A stretch of DNA of 64,000 bases from an uncultured Planctomycetaceae bacterium (GTDB taxonomy: Bacteria; Planctomycetota; Planctomycetia; Planctomycetales; Planctomycetaceae). The DNA is taken from the NCBI GenBank assembly GCA_937916515.1, contig CALFSX010000009.1, forward strand, positions 1-64,000. Direction: 5' to 3'. Each line of letters begins with the position of its first letter. The first letter of the stretch is position 1. The notes beneath the pieces were generated by a model that saw nothing but the letters and a program-made list of their open reading frames with translations, ran no database searches and was not told the origin of the DNA. Shown here piece by piece: positions 44,400-52,280 of the stretch. The translations under genes were made by a program, and so were the position numbers.

Positions 44400-45338
44400 A
44401 TGACAGTTGTTTCTATGACAACGTTTCTGATGATGAGTTTCGTTTCCATGGATATGGGACTCAACACAGTATCTTCCGAAGTCACGCGCGAGGTCAATGT
44501 TTCCAGTCCCGACTTGCCGCATTACTGGTTGACGTCATACGACGATGCCAGGCGAATTGCGGCGACTAACAAGCTGCCACTCTTGTTACACTTTGACGCC
44601 ACATGGTGTGGTGCGTGTCGACGAATGGATCAGGATGTTCTTAATAAGAACGAAGTCACGTCGCTGCTTGGCAATCGAGTAATCGGTGTGAAAATTGATG
44701 CCGATCGGTTTAAGAATCTGATTTCTGAATTTGGCATTTCGACTCTTCCAACGGAAGTGGTTGTCTATGCGGATGGCACTCAGGGAAGTCGGTATGTTGG
44801 TGCCACTTCTTTGGGTTCGTATGTTGCCAGACTGGAAAGCATCAGCAGCAGCAATGATGCCGCAATCGCTCAGGCAGGCAGCGTCAAAGAGAAAGAAACA
44901 GACTCCAAAAATATTCGTTCGTGTCTGATCGTGCGGCACGACGGCAAAATGGTGGGAGTCGGCGGGTATTCTCCTGTGGCTTTAACTGACAATCGACAGT
45001 GGTTAAATGGCAGCAGCGAATTTGTGGCGACTCATGAAGGCGTCGATTACTTCCTGCAGTCCGCTCAGGAATTGGAAAAGTTTAACGCAAATCCTAAACG
45101 CTATGTGCCCAGGCTTCATGGCTGCGATCTTGTGGAATTGCATCGAGAGAACCGAGCGACCGCCGGTGCCATTGAATATGGTGCGTTTTACAACGGCCAG
45201 GTGTTTTTCTTTGCCAGTCTGGAAAATCGAAGTCGATTCGAAACCAATCCAACCTGGTACATGGGTGCAATGACGGACGCGGGCACGGCAAACGACGAAA
45301 TGTTTCCGTTCCTGCAATCGGATTCAGCGAATAACTAA
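44400..45338 (+). CDS. Thioredoxin-like protein with C-terminal YHS-like repeats
   Basis: This is a 312-residue protein. The N-terminus may be an export signal (MTTFLMMSFVSMDMGL). Residues of about 50-150 are a thioredoxin fold with an intact CxxC (LLLHFDATWCGACRRMDQDV), the FGISTLPTEVVVYADG strand with cis-Pro, and GSRYVGATSLGSYVARLE. From about 180 there are two copies of a YHS-like module (VGGYSPVALTDNRQW ... YFLQSAQELEKFNANPKRY, and CDLVELHREN ... VFFFASLENRSRFETNPTWY). This architecture is known from planctomycetes. I start at ATG 44400, which has AAAAGGA ten bases upstream; the open frame before it runs through the decayed repeat copy F. A role in periplasmic thiol or metal handling is inference. 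Confidence 0.87.
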   Translation: MTVVSMTTFLMMSFVSMDMGLNTVSSEVTREVNVSSPDLPHYWLTSYDDARRIAATNKLPLLLHFDATWCGACRRMDQDVLNKNEVTSLLGNRVIGVKIDADRFKNLISEFGISTLPTEVVVYADGTQGSRYVGATSLGSYVARLESISSSNDAAIAQAGSVKEKETDSKNIRSCLIVRHDGKMVGVGGYSPVALTDNRQWLNGSSEFVATHEGVDYFLQSAQELEKFNANPKRYVPRLHGCDLVELHRENRATAGAIEYGAFYNGQVFFFASLENRSRFETNPTWYMGAMTDAGTANDEMFPFLQSDSANN

Positions 45339-45359
45339 TTCGACTTTGGCTTAGACAAG

Positions 45360-45391
45360 GGAGTGCTGGTACGTGCCGGCACTCCTTTTTT
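45360..45391 (+). terminator. Rho-independent terminator
   Basis: The stem ggagtgctgg / ccggcactcc (one G-U pair) with loop tacgtg is followed by TTTTTT. It lies 22 bp after the stop codon of the thioredoxin-YHS gene. Confidence 0.92.
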
Positions 45392-45561
45392 ATTGTACGG
45401 TAAATTTATTAGAGTTTCAGATGGCAAGACCTCGTTTTTTGCGACACGTAGATTGAAGCAAAGCATTCCTCAGAAACACCGACTTCTTGTGAACCCTGTT
45501 TCTTGATGGTCAGGATAGCTTCAGTCTTAGCAAGACGGAATGAATATAAAGGCAAGACAAT

Positions 45562-47070
45562 ATGTTGAAACCGTTTTCAATGACAATGCTGGCGATTGTT
45601 TTTATGGTCCCTGCCGTTCGGGCCGCCGAAAAGCCCAACATTGTCTTTATACTTGCGGACGATTTGGGCTATGGAGACCTGGGATGTTACGGTCAGCAGA
45701 AAATTCGTACTCCCAACATAGACGCGTTGGCCGCCAGGGGGATGCGGTTTACACAACATTATACGGGAGCGCCCGTTTGCGCGCCGGCTCGATGCACTTT
45801 GATGACCGGCCAGAATTTAGCTCACGCTCAGGTTCGAGGAAACCGGGACTCTGGCAACGGCCGCATCTATCCGGGGCAATGGCCGTTAACTGAAGAAGTT
45901 GTGACGATTGCCGAGGTGCTGAAGTCTCACGGTTATGCCACTGGCGCATTCGGTAAGTGGGGGCTGGGGCCATCCAATACGTCTGGTTCCGCAATCAAGC
46001 AGGGCTTCGATCGGTACTTCGGATACAACTGTCAACGCAACGCTCATAGTTTCTATCCTCCGTTTCTGGACAGCGACGAAAAAGAAGTTCTTATTAACAA
46101 ATACCCCATTCCGGGACACGATCGAAAACCGGAAGGCGAAGTGAAGGCGGAAGACTATCGGGCCGAAAATTATGCCCCGGACGTGATTCTGACCGAAGCT
46201 TTGAAGTTTCTGGATAAGAACAAATCCAATCCGTTTTTCCTGTATCTGCCATTCGTTGAGCCTCATGTTTCCATGCAGCCACCTCAGGAATGGCTGGATC
46301 AATATCCGGAAGAATGGGACAAAGAACACGGAGCCTATCGCGGCGAGAATTCCTATTTGCCGCACCCACGTCCCAGAGCTGCTTATGCTGCAATGATTTC
46401 AGACCTGGATGAACATGTTGGAGCAATTCTGCAACGGCTGGAACAGCACGGGCTAACAAACAACACGCTTGTGGTGTTTACATCAGACAACGGACCCACA
46501 CATGGTGGGCGAGATCCAAGGTGGCACATCGGTGGAGCAGCCTGCACGTACTTCAATTCGGCCGGCGGTTTGAAAGGTTTCAAAGGCAGTTGCTACGAGG
46601 GGGGAATTCGTATTCCATGTGTCGTAAGCTGGCCGGGCCGGGTTGCGGCGGGCAGTAAGTCTGAGTTGCCGTCTTACTTTCCGGATTGGTATCCCACAAT
46701 TTGCACGGTTGCGGAAGTCGATCTGCCCGAAGCTCAACGTCTCGACGGCATCAACCTGTTGCCGGAACTAACCGGAAAACCGATGCCGAAACGGGAAGAT
46801 CCGTTGTACTGGGATTTCCACGACTATGGTGGAATTGTGGCCATTCGTGATGGCAAATGGAAAGCATTGCGTCGCGACACGCTAAGGAAAGTTCCCGCGA
46901 ATTGGGAACTCTACGACCTGGAATCCGACGCAGCGGAAACGACAGACGTTTCCAGCGAACATCCGGAAATTGTAGAGAGACTTGAGGCAGCGTTCATCGC
47001 CACTCGAACAATCGAGTCCGACTTTCCAGTGCCTTTGTACGACGCCAAAACCACAAAGAGCAACAACTAA
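45562..47070 (+). CDS. Secreted sulfatase (arylsulfatase family)
   Basis: This is a 502-residue formylglycine sulfatase. The signal peptide is MLKPFSMTMLAIVFMVPAVR, followed by AAEKPNIVFILADDLGYGDL with the paired metal-binding Asp residues. The catalytic Cys73 lies in PVCAPARCTLMTGQNLAHA, matching the CxPxR consensus. The region GAFGKWGLGPSNTSGS has the catalytic Lys, FLYLPFVEPHVSMQPP the His, and VVFTSDNGPTHGG the Asp-Asn metal ligands. The insertion HIGGAACTYFNSAGGLKGFK fits the A-type arylsulfatases. The start ATG is preceded by AAGGCAAG. Export and oxidation of the Cys require Sec and a formylglycine-generating enzyme. The likely substrate is a sulfated polysaccharide. Confidence 0.96.
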   Translation: MLKPFSMTMLAIVFMVPAVRAAEKPNIVFILADDLGYGDLGCYGQQKIRTPNIDALAARGMRFTQHYTGAPVCAPARCTLMTGQNLAHAQVRGNRDSGNGRIYPGQWPLTEEVVTIAEVLKSHGYATGAFGKWGLGPSNTSGSAIKQGFDRYFGYNCQRNAHSFYPPFLDSDEKEVLINKYPIPGHDRKPEGEVKAEDYRAENYAPDVILTEALKFLDKNKSNPFFLYLPFVEPHVSMQPPQEWLDQYPEEWDKEHGAYRGENSYLPHPRPRAAYAAMISDLDEHVGAILQRLEQHGLTNNTLVVFTSDNGPTHGGRDPRWHIGGAACTYFNSAGGLKGFKGSCYEGGIRIPCVVSWPGRVAAGSKSELPSYFPDWYPTICTVAEVDLPEAQRLDGINLLPELTGKPMPKREDPLYWDFHDYGGIVAIRDGKWKALRRDTLRKVPANWELYDLESDAAETTDVSSEHPEIVERLEAAFIATRTIESDFPVPLYDAKTTKSNN

Positions 47071-47180
47071 CCTGCCTGTTGGCAGCCTTTCGTACGTTAG
47101 TCTGCAGTGTGTGGTGTGTCGTCTTTTTGCGAGGTGTACGTTTGGGCCGGGCAAGCTAAGATGGCCTCTGAGTTTTTGGG

Positions 47181-47292
47181 GCTTACTGAGAATGATGGGC
47201 GCACAGTGGGCGCATCATTTTCGTAGCGACAACGCAGAGGCTCGAACGTCCCACGTCTTCCCGCAATCCACGCCACTGGGGCAAGGGCGAAG
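47181..47292 (+). repeat. Dispersed intergenic repeat, copy D
   Basis: It carries gcttactgagaatgatgg, then tcgtagcgacaacgcagagg, then ccacgtcttcccgcaatcca and cgccactggggcaagggcga. The usual ending (gaagcccttgtta) is replaced after gcgaag by the short repeat listed at 47296. Confidence 0.82.
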
Positions 47293-47295
47293 TTC

Positions 47296-47330
47296 AACGC
47301 GGTGAAGGGATTTTTGAGCGGGAAAACCGT
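47296..47330 (+). repeat. Short dispersed repeat, copy 2
   Basis: The stretch aacgcggtgaagggattttt, followed by gagcgggaaaaccg, parallels 15835-15872. It directly follows copy D of the dispersed repeat, so it may be a second module of the same element. Confidence 0.5.
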
Positions 47331-47372
47331 GGGATAAAGCGAAAGATCGAGGCTGGATTTTGGGTGCGGTTA

Positions 47373-47548
47373 AGTCACGAAGTGACGGTAGGTGATAGCC
47401 ACGGGCGCGAGCCCGTGGAACAGCATTCGACAGTCGTTTTCAGTCCTGAAGGGACGACAGGCAACAACGCGAAATGATACGCCTACCGTCCCTTCGGGAC
47501 TTTCCGTCTGACTTTTTGCAAACCACTACCTAACGTCACTTCGTGACT
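47373..47548. repeat. 176-bp element with nested inverted repeats
   Basis: The terminal inverted repeats (47373-47393, agtcacgaagtgacggtagg, and 47528-47548) match at 20 of 21 positions. Inside are a short hairpin (ccacggg-cgcgag-cccgtgg, 47399-47418) and a second inverted pair, agtcctgaagggacg (47442-47456) with cgtcccttcgggact (47487-47501), matching at 14 of 15. Each terminal repeat is itself palindromic (gtcac-gaa-gtgac). The whole could fold into a branched structure. No reading frame of interest lies inside. Confidence 0.88.
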
Positions 47549-47846
47549 GAAGCCCATTCGGCATGACTGCCTCTTCTCCAGTTCAAACAGTGTTTTTGCT
47601 TTTCAAAACCTTTCACGGCGTTGGGCGAAGCCCGTGTGGTTGCGTCTCAACAAATAACTCTATGTCGGCACATTTCTGCATCGTATCGAACAGCCAGGCA
47701 CCACAGAAACAGAGAATCACCCCATCACTTCGGTATGCTTGTTAACGATTTCTGAACAATAGAAAACTTGTGGGGGGCCAACGGAGTCATCCAGAGTTTG
47801 GTGACTGCCATCACGACTGTTTTTGTCCCACCCCCCGCAACAAAGA

Positions 47847-50800
47847 ATGGACATCGTCCTGATGAACTATCCAGGCAGACTTGCAAGCTCAGTCCTTATT
47901 GCTTTTTCTGTGGTGGCGGCATTAATCGTTGGTGAAGCCCAACTGCAAGCTGATGAGGCCGCTTATGATGTGGTCGTCTACGGCGACTCGTCGGGAGCCG
48001 TCACGGCTGCTGTCGCGGCGAAGCGGCAGGGGCGTTCGGTCGTACTCGTAAATCCGACGCATTTTCTGGGTGGAATGAGCGCCAGTGGGCTGGGTGCGAC
48101 TGATTTCTTGGGACAGCGGGCGACGTTCGGGGGAATCGCATCGGAATTCTACGACGCGATCGCTGCCGAGTACGGCCAGGCACATGTTCGCAGTTTTGAG
48201 CCGCACGTTGGGCAGCAGGTTTTCAAGAAACTGGTTCAGGACGCGGGCGTCACGGTGGTATTCAATGAAAAGATCAACCGCCAGACGGGCGTTGAAATGG
48301 TCGGTCAGCGAATTGTGTCCATTACGACTCTGAGCGGCAAGACCTACCGCGGCAGGATCTTCATTGACGCAACTTACGTTGGCGACCTGATGGCGGCAGC
48401 GGGCGTGACCTACACCGTCGGTCGTGAAGCGGAGAGCCAGTATGGAGAAAGTCTGGCGGGCGTTCGGCGCGGCGACACCGATCCGCGAATTCACTATCGA
48501 CAAGGCGACAAAGACCATTTCATTGTGGACGTTGATCCGTACGTGATTCCTGGTAAGCCGGAAAGTGGACTGCTTCCACATGTGCATCGGATTGAGAACC
48601 TCGAAAATGGTCAAGGTGATCGCAAGATTCAGGCCTACAACTATCGGCTTTGCCTGACGACCGATCCAGACTTGCGAGTCCCTATCGAGAAACCTGATGG
48701 CTATCGCGAGATCGACCACGAACTGCTGCTGAGGAACTTCGAGGCCGGCGATTCTCGTCTACCTGCATTGGTCGATCGCCTGGCGGGTTCAAAGTCCAAG
48801 GTCGATTGGAATAACATGCACGCCATTGGTAGCGACTACGACGGGGCGAATTGGGAGTATCCTGAAGCGTCTTACGAAAAACGACGCCAGATTGAAGCCG
48901 CTCACGAGCTATACATTCGCGGGTTTCTCTGGACACTGTCCAACAGTCCACGTGTTCCCGCTGCCATCCGAAATCGAGTTGCAGGCTATGGCCTTGCTAA
49001 GGATGAATTCACTGACAACGGCGGTTGGCCGTACATGATCTATATCCGCGAAGCCCGTCGAATGGTCGCCGATTACGTCATGACTCAAGCTGATTGCGAA
49101 GGGAAACGAATCGTTGCAGATCCAGTTGGCCTGGGTTCCTTTGGAATGGACTCGCATGTGGTGCAGTTGTTCGTCAACGAGAAAGGCTTTGTTCGTCACG
49201 ACGGTGTCATCTGGCATGTACCGCCGAAGCCCTATGGAATTTCTTACCGTTCGATCATCCCGAAAATTGGAGAATGCGAAAACCTGCTCGCTCCCATCTG
49301 CCTGTCGACCTCACACGTTGCTCACGGATCGATTCGCATGGAGCCCGTGTTTATGGTGCTAAGCCAAAGCGCGGCGACGGCAGCCGGTGTTGCGTTGGAC
49401 AAGGGCATCAGCGTTCAGGAAGTCGAATACGCCGACCTTCGAAAACGGCTCGATGCAGAAAACCAGATCGTCCAGTTTGTTGACGTGTCGAAGCGACCAA
49501 AACAATTGCAGAAGCCGATCAACTTGAGTGGCATCGTGGTTGACGATACGGACGCCAGCAAGACCGGCGACTGGACGGCCAGCACGTATGACGCAGGTTT
49601 CGTCGGAGCCTCGTATGTACATGACGGCAATGCTGGGAAAGGCAACAAGGTCATCCGTTACGAAGCTAAACTGCCCAGGGACGGGGGCTACGAAGTGCGG
49701 ATGTCGTATACGTCGCGCGATAATCGTGCCACCAATGTTCCCGTCACCATCCACCACGTCGAAGGAAGGTCGGTGGTAAAGGTCAATCAACGGGACCGGC
49801 CAGGCCTCAACAACGGTTTTCATTCGCTGGGCACGTTTTCGTTTGCCAGTGACAAGCTTGCAGGCGTGGAGATCAGCACGTCGGACACCGATGGCTACGT
49901 TATTGCTGACGCGGTTCAGTGGGTTGCCGTGAACGAACCAGTGGATGTCACTTCGCCGAATGCTGTTTCATCTTCGAAGGCGGTCGGCGATGCGGGATCG
50001 CGGCCGAACATCGTTGTTATTCTGGCTGATGATTTGGGAATCGAATGCCTGTCATCCTACGGAGGCAACCATCATACGCCGAATATCGACAAGCTTGCCA
50101 TGCAGGGCATGCGGTTCACCCACTGCTTTTCCAACCCCTACTGCTCGCCGTCGCGTGCCAACCTGTTGACGGGACGGTATCCGTTCATGAACGGTTTGAC
50201 CGAGGTCATTTTTGACGAGCGGGCACATGCAAACACTTACCTGCATACGGATCAACCCAGTTTCGCCAGACAGCTCAAGCAGGCAGGCTACACAACTGCG
50301 ATCGCCGGTAAATGGCAACTCTCGTTTCTGCATCAGCGCAATACAATTGCCGATTTTGGCTTTGATCAATATCAATGCTGGCAGATCTTCCGGAGCGACA
50401 AGTCCAAGACCACTCGGTTTCATCAGCCGCATTTCAATCGCAACGGAAATATCATTGCTGATGAGATCAGCGGTCGGTATGGCCCTGAGGTCAACGCCGA
50501 GTTCCTTATCAATTTCATCAAAACCAACGCGGCCACGGACAAGCCGTTTTTGGCATATTATACAAGTCTGCTTCCCCACTTTCCGTGGGTGCCCACTCCG
50601 GACAGTAAAGACCAGAGCTACCAATTGCCGAACGCGACGCACAAGGGTAACCCGAAGTTCTTTCCCGACATGGTCACGTATCTGGACAGGAATGTCGGGC
50701 GGATCATGCAGACGTTGGAGCAGACGGACATTGACGACAATACCGCTGTGATCTTCCTGGCGGACAACGGAACCGATCGTGATTTGAAGAACCAATGGGG

Positions 50801-51230
50801 CGACGAAAAGGTCATCGCCGGAGGTAAGGGCACCATGACTGACCGAGGCACTCATGTGCCATTGATCGTTCGCTGGCCGAAACACATCCGGGCGGGATCG
50901 ACATGCGATGACCTGATTGATTTCTCTGATCTGTTCCCCACACTGTGTGACTTAGCCGGTGCCCCACTGCCGCGGGAAAAAATCCACGGGCGAAGCTTTC
51001 TGCCTCAATTGCTGAGTAACGACGGAAGTCCCAGAGCATGGGTTCACGTTCAGGACAAGGGGGCTCGGCACGTCAGAAACAAAGATTACATCCTCAACAA
51101 CAAAAACCAGCTTCGGTCGGTCGTGGAGATTTGGGAGCCGCCGGCGAAACCCGATCAAAACAAATATCCCGAAAAAGAGCGAGCGGCACGTTTGCAATTG
51201 CAGGCTGTGTTCGACGCTCTCGGGAAATAG
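47847..51230 (+). CDS. FAD-dependent oxidoreductase / golvesin-like / sulfatase fusion protein
   Basis: This is a 1127-residue exported protein (numbering from ATG 47847) with three modules. First, after a signal segment (SSVLIAFSVVAALIVGEAQL), residues of about 40-530 form an FAD-dependent oxidoreductase: YDVVVYGDSSGAVTAAVAAK is the dinucleotide fold, and HFLGGMSASGLGATDF and FIDATYVGDLMAAAG are typical of the FAD_oxidored family. Second, residues of about 558-695 resemble the golvesin/xanthan-lyase C-terminal beta-sandwich (SGIVVDDTDASKTGDW, YEVRMSYTSRDNRATNVPVT, GYVIADAVQWV). Third, from about 719 is a complete sulfatase with NIVVILADDLGIECLSSYGG, catalytic Cys766 in NPYCSPSRANLLTGRYP, IAGKWQLSF and VIFLADNGTDRD. 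The frame is continuous with no break. The start is uncertain (TTG 47823, ATG 47847 or ATG 47862). By eye, codon use seems more GC-rich than in the neighbours, which could mean transfer. Confidence 0.93.
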   Translation: MDIVLMNYPGRLASSVLIAFSVVAALIVGEAQLQADEAAYDVVVYGDSSGAVTAAVAAKRQGRSVVLVNPTHFLGGMSASGLGATDFLGQRATFGGIASEFYDAIAAEYGQAHVRSFEPHVGQQVFKKLVQDAGVTVVFNEKINRQTGVEMVGQRIVSITTLSGKTYRGRIFIDATYVGDLMAAAGVTYTVGREAESQYGESLAGVRRGDTDPRIHYRQGDKDHFIVDVDPYVIPGKPESGLLPHVHRIENLENGQGDRKIQAYNYRLCLTTDPDLRVPIEKPDGYREIDHELLLRNFEAGDSRLPALVDRLAGSKSKVDWNNMHAIGSDYDGANWEYPEASYEKRRQIEAAHELYIRGFLWTLSNSPRVPAAIRNRVAGYGLAKDEFTDNGGWPYMIYIREARRMVADYVMTQADCEGKRIVADPVGLGSFGMDSHVVQLFVNEKGFVRHDGVIWHVPPKPYGISYRSIIPKIGECENLLAPICLSTSHVAHGSIRMEPVFMVLSQSAATAAGVALDKGISVQEVEYADLRKRLDAENQIVQFVDVSKRPKQLQKPINLSGIVVDDTDASKTGDWTASTYDAGFVGASYVHDGNAGKGNKVIRYEAKLPRDGGYEVRMSYTSRDNRATNVPVTIHHVEGRSVVKVNQRDRPGLNNGFHSLGTFSFASDKLAGVEISTSDTDGYVIADAVQWVAVNEPVDVTSPNAVSSSKAVGDAGSRPNIVVILADDLGIECLSSYGGNHHTPNIDKLAMQGMRFTHCFSNPYCSPSRANLLTGRYPFMNGLTEVIFDERAHANTYLHTDQPSFARQLKQAGYTTAIAGKWQLSFLHQRNTIADFGFDQYQCWQIFRSDKSKTTRFHQPHFNRNGNIIADEISGRYGPEVNAEFLINFIKTNAATDKPFLAYYTSLLPHFPWVPTPDSKDQSYQLPNATHKGNPKFFPDMVTYLDRNVGRIMQTLEQTDIDDNTAVIFLADNGTDRDLKNQWGDEKVIAGGKGTMTDRGTHVPLIVRWPKHIRAGSTCDDLIDFSDLFPTLCDLAGAPLPREKIHGRSFLPQLLSNDGSPRAWVHVQDKGARHVRNKDYILNNKNQLRSVVEIWEPPAKPDQNKYPEKERAARLQLQAVFDALGK

Positions 51231-51411
51231 TGCTGCGGTCATCTCTGGAGACCTTGCCTGCTGCGATCAAAATCGCAAGCTCGCTTGTGCTGGCTGTCGG
51301 TGGCTGAATGTCGCGTCAGACAGGGCCTCTGCTCAAAACTCTGAATCCGGCGATTGGCTTGCAGCAAGCATGCTGGGTCAAGGTGACAGGTTATGCTTGA
51401 GCGGCATAACG

Positions 51412-51447
51412 AAAAAAGCCGTTTCCTGAGGGGATCAGAAAACGGCT
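51412..51447 (-). terminator. Rho-independent terminator of tRNA-Leu
   Basis: On the minus strand, agccgtttt and gaaacggct form the stem, extended by ctga/tcag pairs around the loop, followed by TTTTTT. It lies about 20 bp downstream of the tRNA 3' end. Confidence 0.85.
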
Positions 51448-51465
51448 AAAACGTTGTGTTTTTAT

Positions 51466-51550
51466 TACCGGAGGCGGGGATCGAACCCGCACGGGCTGTT
51501 ACGCCCACCGGATTTTGAATCCGGCGTGTCTGCCATTCCACCACTCCGGC
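51466..51550 (-). tRNA. tRNA-Leu (anticodon CAA)
   Basis: The 85-base gene reads on the minus strand. The acceptor arm is GCCGGAG / CTCCGGT with discriminator A; the first pair is G-U. The D-arm region is TGGTGGAATGGCAGACAC. The anticodon stem is CCGGA/TCCGG with loop TTCAAAA, giving anticodon CAA. A long variable arm (TGGGCGTAACAGCCCGT), as in type II tRNAs, and the T-arm GCGGGTTCGATCCCCGC follow. CCA is not encoded. It is followed by a terminator. Confidence 0.96.
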
Positions 51551-52280
51551 GACGGGGACGAAGTATAATGGTGACACGCTGTTCCGCAACGGAACGACTG
51601 GTAATTCTGCTGACAGAATTCAGGATGTCGGCAGAAATACCAGTAGAATTGGCACATCTTGTCACGATTAGGCTTAAATCAGCTGGCTGAGTTGCGTCAT
51701 CTGATGGGCCAGCAGGTTTCAGTTGCCGTGATCGGCCAGGCAATTGTTGCGTGAGCAAGCAGGTTCGGCGAAGTGCAGCAGTCGGATTCCAACGACCCCA
51801 TGGCGACAGTCACAACCGGTGATGCATCTGGGCAGGACTAGCGGATTTTGTGGACCTGGAACCAGAGGTACGGTCTGGAGATCAAAGAGTCTGGTTCACT
51901 TTTTCGGGGTGGTCCCCAGAGTGACCATTCTGCGACGAATCTTGAGTCGCGGAAACTCCAAACGAGCTATACAGGCTGGTTCCAGCGAGCCAGAACCGTC
52001 AGCAACGCAATGGTAGATTGCGGAAATGGCTGCTCACTTGTTCGTGTCTGTTGTCGCTGCCCAGCCGATTGAATTTCGAGTACACTGCTGCTTCGTGCTG
52101 AACCTCGGCAGTGTTGCAATTGGTCGGCGGACCCAGACGAGGGAGACTCGCAATAGAATTACGCGGTCGCTCGGAAACGCTTTGTTGTCGCTCAGAAAAA
52201 GATGAGATCGGTGTGCACGTCACTTTTGTGTACACGATATCTTTCGGTAAGACTAAACACAGTTCTCGTTGCCTAATTGT
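51551..52280. other. Intergenic region upstream of the ATP-grasp gene
   Basis: About 730 bp between tRNA-Leu and the next gene. Several open frames of 70-120 codons exist on both strands, but none has protein-like composition or a ribosome site. It holds the tRNA promoter side and the promoter of the ATP-grasp operon. I see no repeat. Confidence 0.5.

Larger units (their letters stand above)
47071..47846. other. Repeat-rich intergenic region
   Basis: About 775 bp without a gene. It contains copy D of the dispersed repeat (47181-47292), the second copy of a short repeat (47296-47330) and a 176-bp nested inverted-repeat element (47373-47548). The last 300 bp show nothing recognisable. Confidence 0.7.

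Noticed and set aside
49360-50010. Split of the FAD-golvesin-sulfatase frame into two genes
   Set aside because: The frame is uninterrupted, and no ribosome site with a start codon and signal peptide is seen before the sulfatase part.
51465-51758. Minus-strand 97-codon frame overlapping tRNA-Leu
   Set aside because: Its C-terminal half is the translated tRNA, a common annotation artefact.
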